A stretch of 64,000 bases of DNA from Cordia subcordata (GCA_028554755.1 JAPTOF010000020.1:6329001-6393000), one strand, 5' to 3'. Shown: positions 46,286 through 59,329, numbered from the stretch's first letter. The notes: generated from the sequence alone by a model not told the origin. Numbers and translations are program-made.

Positions 46286-49079
46286 TCAATATTATGTAAC
46301 CTTTAATTAACTTATAATATATGTTGGGAGCATCATACATAGAAGCTTTTCGGTCTATCGAAATCACAAGTTTGAACCCGCCTTTCCTTTAATTGTCAAC
46401 AGCTGACTTATATCTAATTCCATAGAATTGGGTCGGTTGCTTGGAATAAAAAGAGTTTCAAACTCATTGAAGATCCTTATAGCTCCAGACCCCTCCAATC
46501 CAATCGACTCCGAATCGACCAATTCTGGGATCTTTACGGGATCTATAATTTAGGTTGTCGTTTAATGCAATCTTGTTTACCTTATGTGTGTGTGTATACG
46601 TGTGTATGTATACGTGTATGTGTGTGTGTATATATACAAACACACATAAAGTAGAACCCATTGTACCATTTTTATTCCCACCATTTTCTACTTTTTACGG
46701 ATACCTGACACATGTCATTTAATAAAATCAAATTTATAATTTATTGTAATTAGTATTCATTAAACTTATATTTGGTAAAAGACCAATAAATTTAATATAT
46801 CATGGGTGTTTTATTAATTAAAATAGTACTCAATTTATTTTGGGAATTATATTTATTAGTTGAGAAAAAATTTTATTAAGGGAGAAAATATTTCCAAGCG
46901 GAAAAAAATTAAACGACATGATAACATGTGACAAAGGTAAACTAAGTGTGGATGATGTTTTGTAATATGCTAGTGCTGGTCTATTGACTTTTGTAGCATA
47001 ATGTAGTGTAGTTATGTCAATCCTTGAAGGAAAAGAATAGAACCTGTTAAAGCTATAGAAGCAAGTAAGTCGAAGTCAATTAAACCTAATATCCTAGACG
47101 AAGTTATCCTTGATGTCACTCCTAGCAAAATCACTCCTAAGATTCAAATGCTTATCCAAATCATGATGTTCCTTAATCGTAGTTTCTCATTATTTGCAAC
47201 TATGTATTTGACCTTTGGACCCTCGAAAAGCCCTTTAATCTCTTTAAAGCTTATGTCAGATCTATTTCATAGCACCATTTCTTATCAGGGTCATACTTGG
47301 GCAGCCCAACCACCCACCGTTTTACTCTCAACCAATAATCGTTGAGACTACTGAAATAGACCATGTTAATGGTCTTGCCCTTTTCTGTAACAAAAATGGC
47401 TATGTTAAGTATAACTTTGCTTTCATCATCAATCCAAATATCTATGAGGTTTTCAAGCTTCCTGGAAGGTTGAGGCGACCTCACTTTTTGGGGTTTGATT
47501 TTAGTATTTGATCAATTTAAGATTTTGAACACATATTATTAGATTGAAAACACCCCAGAAGAGAAAATTTAAGTATGGAATCTTCAAATTGAGCTCTTGT
47601 TCTTGGAAAAGAATAGACCCTGTTTTCCCATTCAATTTGATGGGAAGATTGAATTACTGGGAACAAGAAGAGTGTCTGCATCAATGGAGTGATTTACATT
47701 ATCTTTCTTTATAATTGGGTTATTGCAGCATTTGATTTGAGAGAGGATAAATTTTCCTTAATTCCACTTGCTCAAGGTGCTATGCATCTAATAAGATATA
47801 TAAAATAAAACTCCTAAAAAAATTAATTGTAAATACAATAGATGTCAAAGATAACTACGTAATAATTAATTTTAGATTGGACAAGTTTTGAAGAACAAAG
47901 TCTTATATAGGGGTTACAAAAGAAGGAAAAAAAGGACATAATTAATCCAAATATAGGGTGAAATAGACTTAAGTACATTAACATTTACTAAGATATTGAC
48001 TACTTTTTACTTTCAAAATAATAGTTAGAAGTATTATAACATATATTTCAAAATGTTATGTAACAAATGTATATATATCTCAGTAACAAATATAAATAAA
48101 AGAACTTGAATAAAAATTATCTAATAATTGATTAACTATTTGTAATTCAAATATATTTTAAAATATCACATAAAATTTAGAAAATTATATAATATCTATT
48201 TTGTTAGCTAAAAAAAAAAGATATGATATAACAAAACATGTGCTATATTACACCCATGTGATAAACAGAGGAAACAAGTATTTATTTTTTTGTTTATTAT
48301 TGATAGTCAATTTCAAATAGGACAGCTAGCGCCAACTTTTCTTCAATTCTTTTTATTTTCTAGCAAACAAAAAAAAAGAATTTAAATATTGCACTGGATA
48401 TAAAAATTTTCAATTGGACAATTTTCTTTCTTTTTTATTTTCAACATTTCTTTCAATTCCTTTGATTGAAATATCATTAACGAAAAGAATGATTTTTTTG
48501 TATTCAATTACCATAAATTTGGAGGCAATCAATTTTATATTATTGATTTACCGTATACATAGTTCAATAATAGTCAATGGAATTTGAAAATCAAGTTGAT
48601 AGATTTTTGTATAGGTATAACCATATATATAACTTATAAAAAAGGATTTGAAAAGCATAACTATTTTATTTTTCTAAATGCGATTTACGAGGGAAAAAAT
48701 GCTATGGCCGTGCGGGGCACTTATATCATGCAAAGTAGGTGCACAGTACAATGTACACCCACAACATGTTATATAAACCTCTTTTTTTTCTAAATCAAAT
48801 TTTCTCACCTCTCTCCTTTGTTTCACGACTCAAATAAAACCTAAGCTACAAATTTGCTGCAACAATCTCCTTCACCCTAAGCTACAATCGTTCTTCAATT
48901 CTTCAAATTGCTACAAATCTACTTCAACAATTGCTACAAACACATCGATTAAAGCAAAACATGGAGGAATCAACATTTGCCAAAATCAAACTGAATTGAA
49001 CAAATAATTTTATGCAAATTGTGTTTGATCATGGTATGTTGATCTTCACATACTGCAAAATCGAACTAAAGTTTTGTAT
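46286..49079. other. Intergenic with one unassigned minus-strand frame
   Basis: 47251-47511 on the minus strand reads a 77-codon or longer frame with WLRVKRWVVGLPKYDPDKKW, in less AT-rich sequence at 47040-47500 that may be a decayed gene or retroelement piece; I do not recognise it. 46580-46645 is a (GT)n/(TA)n microsatellite. 48780-49010 has a pyrimidine-rich leader and an ATG (48961) followed by a stop after 12 codons. Confidence 0.3.
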
Positions 49080-49610
49080 ATGTTTGTCTCTTTCCACTAA
49101 TTTGGGCATTATGAATGTATTGGACAAATAGCTTATCAATAATGAACAAAAATCTATGACTATTTGTGCATTTATACTTTTCAGATGTTGTCATATTTTG
49201 TGAATTTTAGTAAACAAACAGCTTATGCGCTGTAAACAAACAGAATTTCCATACCAAACAAACATTTGTTACTGTTTGAAAATTTTACTTGTTAACAGAT
49301 ATTGTGATGATCTGTGAATTTTACTGGACAAACAACTTATGACTACTGAATAAATAACCTTTTTATTCTGAACTAACATTTGTAATTATATATATATATA
49401 TATATGTTTGTTAATTTTACACTTGTCAATAGATGTTGTGATGATCTGTAGATTTTACTGGACAAATAGCTTATGAATACTGAATAAATAATTTTTTTTA
49501 TTCTGAACAAATTTCTGTGACTGTTTTTATGATAGATGTTTGTCAATTTTATACTTGTTAACATATATTGTGATGTGCTGTGGATTTTACTAAATAGACA
49601 GCTTATGAAA
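49080..49610. repeat. Degenerate tandem repeat, units of about 90-135 bp
   Basis: At least five copies of ATTTTACTGGACAAATAGCTTATGA-like sequence start near 49100, 49195, 49315, 49450 and 49580, separated by related ACTTGTTAACAGATATTGTG blocks. A TA tract interrupts the third unit. Confidence 0.75.
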
Positions 49611-49624
49611 GGAGAAAAAAGATA

Positions 49625-49730
49625 GAAAGACGGCACCAAAGAGAGCTTAAAGCTTGTGGCATGGTGGCTTGGCAGTGGTGTGATGATTGGAGAAGAGGAG
49701 AGAAGAGAAAAACAGACAAAAGGAAAGGAA

Positions 49731-49771
<41 letters not shown>

Positions 49772-49860
49772 CACGGAAGAGAGCTTGAAGCTCGTGGCAT
49801 GGTGGCTTGGTGGTGGAGTGATGATTGGAGAAGAAGAGAGAAAGAAGAGGAGAGAGAAAG
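49625..49860. repeat. Tandem duplication around a (GA)n tract
   Basis: AGAGAGCTTAAAGCTTGTGG...CATGGTGGCTTGG...GATGATTGGAGAAGA at about 49638 recurs at about 49778. (GA)n of about 15 units lies between at 49736-49768. Confidence 0.85.
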
Positions 49861-50219
49861 AGATTCACCATCAAATCTGTTTTTGTTTTTTTTTTTTAAG
49901 TGTAGTATACCATGATCTATGCTCTTGCATGAGCATGATATAATTTGCGGCAATAAGACATGTGCCATAAGCAAACAAGGCAATAACATTACTTTATATA
50001 ATATATAGATTAGCCTTTTATCCCGTATCCTCATAGGGTGAGTTTTACAATAATCTTAAAAAGAAGATTATTTGTTATTTATAAAAAATGAATATTAACA
50101 AGAATTATAAATTGAAAAAGAAAAGATATTGTAATTGGTGACAGAATAGAGTGATAGGGTAATTGGAAAAGAAAAGATAAGATATATTAGTATAATTATA
50201 GATTTTTAACATTATATTA

Positions 50220-50254
50220 TATTACGAAATGTATCGCATGGGAAGATACTCTAG
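50220..50254. mobile_element. Possible Helitron 3' end
   Basis: ACGAAATGTATCGCATGGG followed by AAGATACT-CTAG and then T resembles the plant Helitron 3' terminus. No matching 5' end was identified, so the element's length is unknown. Confidence 0.35.
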
Positions 50255-51635
50255 TATATGTATATATTTTATATACACATATACATAGTGCTTATATGGT
50301 TCTTGTATGTTATTTAGTAAATTATCTTTTCTAAGATGTTTCTCGATTTTAGATGATCTTTTACAGATTACGAATATCTTATGAGAACTATAAAACTATT
50401 TTTCATTTCATTAATTTTAGTTAAAAATATAGCCAGATTTTTTGTCAAGACTTGTAATGGATTAATCCAAAACCTCGTTCCTAAGTTAATTGTTTCTCGT
50501 TCTTATCCATGTACCATATATTTATTGAGTTGCATTAAGGAGACGTTTGCATAGTGGGGAATCACCAAAACTGATAGAAGAAGCAATAAAGTTATTGGGT
50601 AGAATAATGAACTCAATTAATTAATAGCACAAATGCATCTGCGATGGCAATTTTCTGCCTCTGAGATTTGCCTACACTTTTTTGATTCAGCTGTATTCTT
50701 TCTTTATTCGTAATCTTTCTCATCAAATTGTTAGTGCCCACTAGTTACAAATTGATTGGTGAACTATTCATTAAAATATACCACACAAAGAAAAGAGAAA
50801 ATGGACCACAACCTCATAGAAACAACACATGTTTTAGTTCATATTTTAATATTGTTTGTGCATATATATGTCAAAGTATTTCATATTGTTAGAGGCACAA
50901 TGTGTAAGTTAGATTACACACACACTAATTGGTGGCCAAATTGTACCAATTTTGGTCATCAAATTTCGCCATGTGAGCTCTCTCTGTCATTAACAAATAA
51001 TGAAGGTCAAACAACTAACTCCCAACACTAACAATTAATGAGACACATGTATCTTACCACACTTCACCATATTTGCATATAAGATGTTACTCCTATCACT
51101 AGCTACACCTGAAAAATAGCTTCTTGCTTCCATTCTCAAAATTATTATGTGTTACTTAAAGTAGATCAAGATCTTTATACTAATTGCAAAAGTCTTGGTT
51201 TATTCATTTGGGGATAATTAAATACTCTGATACCCCGTTCCTCACGTGACCTATAATTGATTGCCGAAGGTACAATTACTGAATTCTTATGAGAAGTAGT
51301 AAATTTGAGTGGTTATTGAAGACACAATTACTTAATATGATATAAGAAGCACATAGGACAGCTAATACCTAGTGATTGTTAAAGTTGCAATATTTAATGA
51401 TGTTGTACATGAAAAACGCATATATTCTAAAGTCTGACTTTCGGTGATTGGTGAAGGTGCAACTAATGACGTAATATAAGAAATCATAAATTAAGAGTAG
51501 ATGCATACCAAAAACTATATTTGAAAAAGAATGAGTTAAAAGTGGATAACAATTAGACTAAGGTACAATTCTAATATCATGATTAAAAAAACTTGAAATT
51601 TATCCTAACATTAATTGGTGTGTCATATATATGTG

Positions 51636-51683
<48 letters not shown>

Positions 51684-53662
51684 TGTATGTATGTATGTAT
51701 GTATATATGTGTGTGTGTATAAGACTTATATATTCTTTCTTTTTATATTACATATTACTTAAATTAAATAAATTAAAATATAAAATAAAAATAAATAAAT
51801 AGAAACTAAAATGATAAATAAATAACAGTTACAAAAATATTATTAAGTAAAAATAAATAAATAATTGAAAAGTAAGATTTTAATATTAAAACATTGAAAA
51901 AAATAGAACAACAAAAAAATCAAAATTAAAATAAATAGTTTGTAAACAATAATGTTAACCCAGTATATTAGAAATTACTTATTTATTCAACAGTAATTTT
52001 TATTTTTTACGAAACAATAAAATAAGTTTTCTCAACCATAAGTTTGATCAATTGAGAAAAAAAAATATTTGAAATAGAAATCCATGTGTAATTTTGATCA
52101 AGAATATTTGCACATGGATATGTTAATCAAGTACAAACCTATAATCCAGGATTAGGCTATATCTCTTTTTCATATGATTCTCGGCCTAATTTAGTATATT
52201 CTGCCTATGTTCCAATAAGTACTATTAATTATCATCTATGAGAACGTCGACAAGAATAAAGCTGAAAAATATATATACGGCAGTTCTGGATTGATTCCAT
52301 GCATAGATTCACTATGGTATTTATTGCTAAAAGCATCTCATGATTTGATTGATCTGATACTATATAAAGAAATAGAACAACTCCATGTTGCTACTTGAGA
52401 AGCATAAGATACCATTGTAATATTCAACCTTTAAATTTCATATATATATATATATATGAATATATTTTTAAAGCTTTTTAGTGCCCGCGGATTATAAGAA
52501 GCACATATTCTTTTTTATCCTTATCTGTGTCCGTATTTAATAAAATTTAAAATTGTAAACTTAGATGTAGAATATAAGTAGTGGGCTTATGTCCTCTCAA
52601 GTACACTACAATATAGTATCGATTCCTCGGGAGAATCCTATCAATGACATATGAAAATTAATTAATGCCTAATGAACCACAAGAATAACGTGGTATGGTG
52701 ACACTATAAGATTTGAAATGTATGATATTAAACCAACCACTCAAGAAAAAGGGGAAAAAAAAAAGCAAAAAGATAGGTTCTCCTATCTTTCATTTCAAAC
52801 ATAACGACTCGAGAATAACGTCTACATCTATTATATATTTTATAACACGATACATCCACATAATTATACGGACTCAAATATAATTCCTCTTTAAAAGTAT
52901 CATTTAGTTTTTTAGTTCCCCTAATAATTGCTATTTTAGAAAGAAACACATCAACCCTCACTAATTTTCTATTTCTAAAATCATTTCCACACCTAACCAC
53001 ACCAAAGGCAGAGCCTTTCACAAGCCAAGGAGAAAAAAAGTCAAGCAAGTCAATTTAATAAAATTGTTTGGGAAGTTCGGACAAAATGATGCCTGAATTT
53101 CATGCATTTAAAGAAGTCAGATAACATCTAATGGTCCCTTTTGTCCATAGTGGAGTACCATCATTGAGTCATGAAAATTCATTCTTATAAAAATATATAG
53201 TCATCAAATTTTCTATTGTCTTAGAATAATATCCACCTTTTTTAATTGACTAGGTTTCGTCATCAACCATAACCATATGTGTGATTGGCTACAGGAGTTA
53301 ACTAGTGATCTTCTAATTGGCTTGGCTCTTGTCTCTTAACTCTTCCATGATTGACTTTTGAGCTCCTTGTGCATTCTACTGCTACATTTCTTGCTCAATA
53401 AAATGCTTCTCTATCACAAGGTCTTCTCTCTTAAAAAATAAACAGGCTTAGGCATGTCCCAAAACACTATACTTGGATCCGATCCCATGGAATCAGAACC
53501 ACATAGACAGAGACCTCAGGACCCAACTAAGTTAGTACCCTTTTCAGGTCGAGCGTCACTCAGGACCTGGAATATGCAGGTCGGATTAACAATTATTTAT
53601 AAAATAATATCTTATCCTCCTATCAAAGATAATAGTTCGCTTCAAACTGATTTAAAATGTGT
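50255..53662. other. Intergenic with microsatellites
   Basis: (TA)n(GTAT)n tract at about 51625-51716. AT-rich sequence otherwise. Frames at 50756-51031, 52728-53048 and 53454-53669 are short, match nothing I know and are not supported. The last few hundred bases probably hold distal promoter of the bZIP gene. Confidence 0.4.
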
Positions 53663-53778
53663 ATTATAGGGTATTAGTGCACCACAAGATTCATATTCTT
53701 AAAGAAGATCGAATGTGATCATTATAGGGTATTAGTGCACTACAAGATTCATATTCTTAAAGAAGATCAAATGTGATC
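53663..53778. repeat. 58-bp direct repeat upstream of the bZIP gene
   Basis: ATTATAGGGTATTAGTGCAC at 53663 recurs at 53721; the 58-bp units differ at about two positions. They lie about 410-520 bp before the bZIP start codon. Confidence 0.9.
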
Positions 53779-54025
53779 CTCCAGACGATAAATTTTCTAA
53801 ATAAGCTCTCATCATCAAGAAGCATAGACACCTAAATTCCATAATTCTTTGGATCTAATGCATATGTTGGTTGTTAGGCAAGAGAGTAAAGTAATATAAG
53901 AGCTAGAGATTACACAGAAACAGCACTAGCAGCTATATACATGTATAATACAACATGCAATTTTTAATCTCATTTCTGCTTCCGTAAGCAGCTTACACTG
54001 CCCCACAAACTCAACCCTTCTCCCC

Positions 54026-54033
54026 CTATAAAA
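54026..54033 (+). promoter_or_regulatory. Probable TATA box of the bZIP gene
   Basis: CTATAAAAAC lies about 155 bp before the ATG in a pyrimidine-rich stretch. Transcription would start near 54060, so the upstream ATG at 54055 (18-codon frame) probably falls outside the mRNA. Confidence 0.55.
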
Positions 54034-54186
54034 ACCCTCCATTTTCCTCACGCAATGCTTCATTCCCTAGCCCTCTCAACACCTGCAGGAAAAAAAAAAA
54101 TTTTAAACTGACCCTCAAAGCAGCTTTTTTCATTTATCATTTATCATTTATCATCACCACACCTTCAGATTTATATATAGTCAACC

Positions 54187-54810
54187 ATGATTCCACTTGA
54201 TGTCACGGGAATATACAACTTCACAGCTGAGAACACCCCATCTTTTCCAGCTGCTAATTATAGCTTGCTGCAGAACAACATACCATATCAATTCAGCAGA
54301 TACATAGACGACTTATCTAACTGTCTGCAGCCTTCTGCATCATTTCTGTTACAAGATTTCGGCACCAGTGCTACTAATACTATGACGGCTCAGGGCTCGT
54401 GTGTCAGCAATAACTCGACCTCAGATGAAGCTGAGGATCATCATCATCTGAGCAATATAATTGATGAGAGAAGGAAGAGGAGGATGATATCGAACCGCGA
54501 ATCAGCTAGAAGGTCCAGGATGAGGAAACAAAGGCACCTGGACGAGCTCTGGTCGCAAGTCGTTCGCCTCAGGAGCGAAAACAGCAGCCTGATTGATAAG
54601 CTGAATCAGATTTCTGAAAGCCATGACAGGGTTCTTCAGGAGAACGCAAAGCTGAAGGAAGAGACTTCTGATCTCAGGCAAATGCTTGCTGAGCTTCAAC
54701 TTGATCACAGCCCTTACTGTGGTGTTCCATGTAACACAGCTCATCTCAGGGCTGAATCATCAAACCAGTCCATTACTACTACTACAGCTTCCACAAATCT
54801 GCTTCACTGA
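54187..54810 (+). CDS. bZIP43: bZIP transcription factor, group S (bZIP42/43-like)
   Basis: The product is 207 residues and intronless, as typical for group S bZIPs. The basic region at about 94-114 (RRKRRMISNRESARRSRMRK) has the invariant Asn103-x7-Arg111. The zipper then runs in heptads from Leu121 through 128, 135, 142 (Ile), 149 (Val), 156, 163 and 170: eight heptads, long for a plant bZIP. The SNNSTSDEAED acidic patch before the basic region and the HLDELWSQVVRLR stretch are typical of the bZIP42/43 subgroup. It would act in the nucleus as a homo- or heterodimer on ACGT-core sites. No sucrose-control uORF of the S1 subgroup is seen. The exact member (42 against 43) is uncertain. Confidence 0.95.
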   Translation: MIPLDVTGIYNFTAENTPSFPAANYSLLQNNIPYQFSRYIDDLSNCLQPSASFLLQDFGTSATNTMTAQGSCVSNNSTSDEAEDHHHLSNIIDERRKRRMISNRESARRSRMRKQRHLDELWSQVVRLRSENSSLIDKLNQISESHDRVLQENAKLKEETSDLRQMLAELQLDHSPYCGVPCNTAHLRAESSNQSITTTTASTNLLH

Positions 54811-54918
54811 AAAGGACTTCTGGGAACTCTTGCAGATTGTGAGAGATCAAAAGAGAGATGCTTTAATGTACTCTAATTTTGCTCCTCCTATGTAGTATTG
54901 TCTTTAATATATGGATTC

Positions 54919-54924
54919 AATAAA
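54919..54924 (+). terminator. Polyadenylation signal of the bZIP gene
   Basis: AATAAA lies about 110 bp after the stop codon, followed by a T-rich stretch. Confidence 0.55.
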
Positions 54925-55630
54925 TCTCTTCTATAATTTAGTGTTATTTAATTAAAGTAGAGTAGTATTAATTTTTGCCAAAAAATAAAAATCTCTGGCA
55001 ATAATTGCTCCATGCATAATCATCAATAATAGAAATTAAACCCTTTCGCCGCGTAATTCATTACACTCAATGTTTGCAAATCAGAGTGTCCTATTTATTT
55101 ATTTATAATCATGACGAATTAAAATCTGTATCATCAATTCGCTACGATTATCATAATTTTCAGAACCCCACTAAATTTTAATCATAAAAGATTGACCCAA
55201 AAGGTCGATAAGCCCAAAAGAGCAAAGAAACAAACTAAAAGAAGAATGAAAGTAAAACAATTACTTTCCTGTGCAACAACTTTGTGTGAAAACAAGGGGA
55301 AAAAAAGAGGAAAAGAAAAAAGCAAAGAGAAAATAGTAGAAAACACCGGGTGGCTATTAATGGATCAGGCTCCAGTAACCTGAAGGCCCCATGCCTAGTT
55401 TTCTTTGTGTGTGTGTGTGCACAAAATAGCACAAGCAGCAGGACAAATGATGGTGGGAAAAAAATTGCTGGTCATAGTGGCTCATAATTCAAGAAGCTAC
55501 CTTGACAAGTGAAACCTTTTGATATTAAAAGGCAACCCACTATGAAACAAGATACTGTTCACGGCTTTTTTTGGCGAGGACATCACAACCTGATAGTATT
55601 TTTGCAGGGGCTTTCGTTGCGTGCGTACTC

Positions 55631-55885
55631 TTTCAAAAGGGTTAACCAAAGGAGAACCCCTTTCCCACCTGGCCAGAGGCCCCTTAACCAGGCGGGAGGT
55701 AAATCGAGGGATGTGCGTGAGTGGCAGCCCGACCAGGGAGAGGACCAACGGGCGTGGAAATCCAGCAACAGCCCCCGCAATATTTCAGCGGAGTACTGCC
55801 GCCACACGGACTCGATCCCGCGTTGTCAGGGTGTCACCACCCTAATCACCTGGCCACTTACCAACTCACCTATGCCCCTGGGGGC
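55631..55885 (-). mobile_element. tRNA-derived SINE with 16-bp target duplication
   Basis: A GC-rich 255-bp island in AT-rich surroundings. It is bounded by a perfect CGTTGCGTGCGTACTC at 55615-55630 and 55886-55901. Read on the minus strand, it starts GGCCCCCAGGGGCATAGGTG. It has an A-box-like TAGGTGAGTTGGTAAG (about 55857-55872) and, about 40 bases on, a B-box-like GGATCGAGTCC (55808-55818), the spacing of a tRNA-type polymerase III promoter, and it ends CCCTTTTGAAA. Overlapping open frames in it are a result of its composition. The perfect duplication means the insertion is recent. Confidence 0.88.
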
Positions 55886-55901
55886 CGTTGCGTGCGTACT
55901 C

Positions 55902-57290
55902 ATTTTGATGTGTGTGTGAGAGAGAGAGCAAAGACCAGGTTCAGGTGGTGGCTACCAGCTACTAGCTAGCTCAAAAATGATATAGGACGATGTTTTCTCG
56001 TATGCCTTCAAATTGGCAAATAACTTGCTATGCTTATATATGCTTATATTTAGCGGGTAAAGATTTATTTTCGTAAAAAAAAAAAAAGATCTATTAATCA
56101 GTTGTTAGTTGATGTGGTAGTAACTTCATTCTCGTAACGACAAAAACACTATTGCAACAACATTAGAATCCGTAAGGAAATTTCCTCATGATTAATGCAA
56201 TAGAAGATAATTTTTTTTCTTCAATGAATTTAGCTAGGTTACATAGCCTCCCATTATTGATTATTATATGTGGCTCTAGGATAAATTGTTGGTAGAGTTA
56301 AGGTAATTTCAAAAATATCTTAAAATATTTATATAGGATGATGAATGATGATTGCAGCCCGAGTTCCATATGCATAATAACTAATGCAAATCCGACTTAT
56401 TGGTTATGTGGTTTGGAATTTTTACGAGGGAAAAAGGAAAGCAAAGGTCATCAAAAGTTGTATACCATCTTGTGATTAGGACATGATTATTAGAAAGAAG
56501 AGGCCAATAATTCTAGTGACAAATTATACCAGAAATCTCTAGTAGTAAGCTTTGCAAATTGTCAAGTACAGAACATATCACATTATCTACTTTTCAAAAT
56601 TTATGCAAAGACAAAAATGATGATTTATCAACTTGCGCAATAAATATCTCTTTTCTTTTTCTGTAATAAGAGAAATTCAATTGACAACGTCCGACTACAA
56701 GTGGGACCGAACATAAAATCCAATCACTGATATAATACAATAACTAATTAGCAAACTTTGAGTACATGGTATGTTCTGTATACCAAACACTAATTTAATT
56801 GAAGCACTCATCTAAAGTAAGGGACTAAAACCAAACCCAAATATGAGTCACATTAGACCTTAATTCACTGTTCGGACATATTTAGAGGACATACTTGGTT
56901 TCTTCACACAAAAAACGGAAAAAAGAAAAGGTTCAGATGATGATCTTAAAAGGTACTTTGAGCCTAGAAAAATGCCTTTTTCAGTCATCTATGCCCATTA
57001 TCATGTTCATCGTTGATTCTTGCCTTCTGTTCTTCACTAGGAATAATCATTTGAGATCTTCTCTTATTCTAAGACATGAAATTCTATCCATTCACATTCA
57101 TTTTATTAATAAATAAATCTTAACCATGTCTTTTACAATTCTAATTTCTCTCTTCTTCTTTTTTTGGTCTTTCTATGGCCTTATGTTGTCTTTATTTTCC
57201 AATGAGACTCATGAGAAGAGATGAATTATATTAATTGAGAAGTCTGAAACTTTTTCATATAATAAGTTGCTACTTAAAACTAAAAATATA
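55902..57290. other. Intergenic, nothing recognised
   Basis: AT-rich; no coding frame or transposon end found. Confidence 0.4.
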
Positions 57291-57563
57291 TACTCTGTTT
57301 GTTATAGTCTTATTTTAAGATATTTATTTTATTGAAATGAGGGTACATGTTATAAGATTTAAGAAATCTTATCATGCATTCTATGAAAATTTAAAACAAA
57401 ACCAAACTTTTTATCTTATAAGAAATAAACAATCCTTCCTATCTTATTTTTTACAATTATAGAATGCATGGTGCATATAATAAGATATCTTAAATCTTAT
57501 AAGATATATCTAAATTTTAATAGGATAAGCATCTTAAAATAAGATCATTCCAAACACACTAAT
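57291..57563. mobile_element. MITE family B, copy 3
   Basis: The left end is eroded (TACTCTGTTTGTTATAGTCT). The right end is clear, with reverse complement TAGTGTGTTTGGAATGATCT. Both lead into TTATTTTAAGATA. Confidence 0.7.
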
Positions 57564-58244
57564 AGTCAAATGGTTTATTACTTTGTGATTTGATTAGATT
57601 TAAAGATTCCAAAAAGTGTTTAATTTGATTGATCCAAACTTGAAGAAAGAAAAAAAAAGTATGATTAACTGAAAAAGATGTGATAATGCCTCGCTAACAA
57701 ATTCTCAGAAGGCTTTAGGTTTTATAACATAATTTATATATGATATACGATTGGTCAACCGTATCTGATTAGTCTATTAGATTTTGTTTGGATGAGTAGA
57801 AATTTATGTTCGACAGCAGCTTCGAGAAAAAGCGAAGCAAAACAAAGCACAAAAAAAAAGAAGAAAAAATCTATACGTGCAGTCTCAAATATATCTAATT
57901 TGAAGCATGCATTAGGATATTTGTTACAATTCGAGATTTATCAACTTTAGTTTGCATTTAATGTGACGTTGTTACAACTCAAAATTTATAATAATGGGTT
58001 GAATCTAATAAAAATCAATTTAAAATAACTTTCTAGACTAGATATGAAAAAGAGAATAAACAATTAACATCGTATTTTCCTGTTAATTTTTTATGGATTT
58101 ATTCTAACCATATCTGTTAAAAATGTTTCTCTATTTCTCGAGTCAGCGTAAACAGCTTCTCAATGAATTATTTTGAAAAGTTTGGGCCGGACGCCAGTGC
58201 AACCCATGAATCATTAACAGTTGTTACTACTTCTTATTGATAAA

Positions 58245-58638
58245 GAGTTCATTTGGATTGGCTTTTCTAAAAGTACTTTTGTTGCCAATCTTTTTTTACA
58301 CATACTTTTTTACAAGCTAAAAATTCTCGCTTTTGAAAAAAGCTGTATAAAAGCATTTTTCAGAGTGTCAACTTTTTTGGAAACCAAGCCAAATAGTTAT
58401 TGTAAAAAGATTATGTCTTTTTAACCAAAAGAAAAAAAAATAACACTTTTTTTTTCCTTGAAAAAGTTATATTATTCTTTCCATAACTATTTGATTTAGT
58501 TTCTAAAAAAGTTGAAATTTTAAAAATAGTTTAAATACAACTGTTTTTAGAAGCTAAAATTTTTAGTTTCTCAGAAAGAGCAATTTTTCAAAAATTGTTA
58601 AAAAAACACTTTTCAAAAAAGCCCATCCAAACGATCCC
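58245..58638. mobile_element. MITE family A, copy 6 (long form)
   Basis: The ends GAGTTCATTTGGATTGGCTT and (reverse complement) GGGATCGTTTGGATGGGCTT enclose about 394 bp. The interior reads as two head-to-head MITE halves (AAAAGTACTTTT, GTTGCCAATC), so it may be a dimer. Confidence 0.65.
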
Positions 58639-59329
58639 AAAGTCAGCAAACATGGCTTTTATTTTCTCTGGATCTCGAAAGCAAACTCTGAAAAAAAGAA
58701 AAAAAAAGAAGAAGAATGGAAGAATTTTGCAAGCAGGCTATTGGACTCTTGGCAATAATTAGAAGGAAGAGATTTATAGTGATAGCAAAATTTTGTCATT
58801 AGGGCATTCTTGAAGAAAAACATAGATGTTGTGGCAACAGGGATCAGAGGGAGCAAGTGAACAATAAATTCAAATTTCGCCAGTAATACTTTTACTTATA
58901 CTGATGATCGTCACTATTCACAACATTTTTTTTTTTTTCACTTCAAAGAAAGTCAAAAGTCGATTATATATAATTAATGAGAATTGATCCCTGAACCATT
59001 CACTACGTTTATTTATATATAAATCACCAATAATCTTTGTAATAAATTTTTAGTTCTTCAGTATAACACTATCAAGAGTCACTGTCATTTTTATTGTCAT
59101 TATATAGTGATGAATTTTTCGCCACAATAACGCCGTGTTTCACAAGTCGCGACTAAATGAATTTACATTAAGCTTGGTTGCAATTTTTTACATAAATAAT
59201 ATTAATTGGTCAAAAAGATACGAATTGATATAACTGTTTTTTTGGCGGATTAAGTGAGTTTTTACTGGTCACAAAATAGGTACAAAACCATCTAAACCTC
59301 TCAAATCAAAGATATAACAATTCGATTCA
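58639..59329. other. Intergenic, nothing recognised
   Basis: AT-rich spacer without supported features. Confidence 0.4.

Noticed and set aside
49603..50034. Ser/Leu-rich frames, 75-143 codons
   Set aside because: Driven by the (GA)n tract and its flanking duplication.
55497..55969. Overlapping frames of 74-136 codons on both strands
   Set aside because: They result from the GC-rich SINE, which explains base composition, flanking duplication and promoter boxes.
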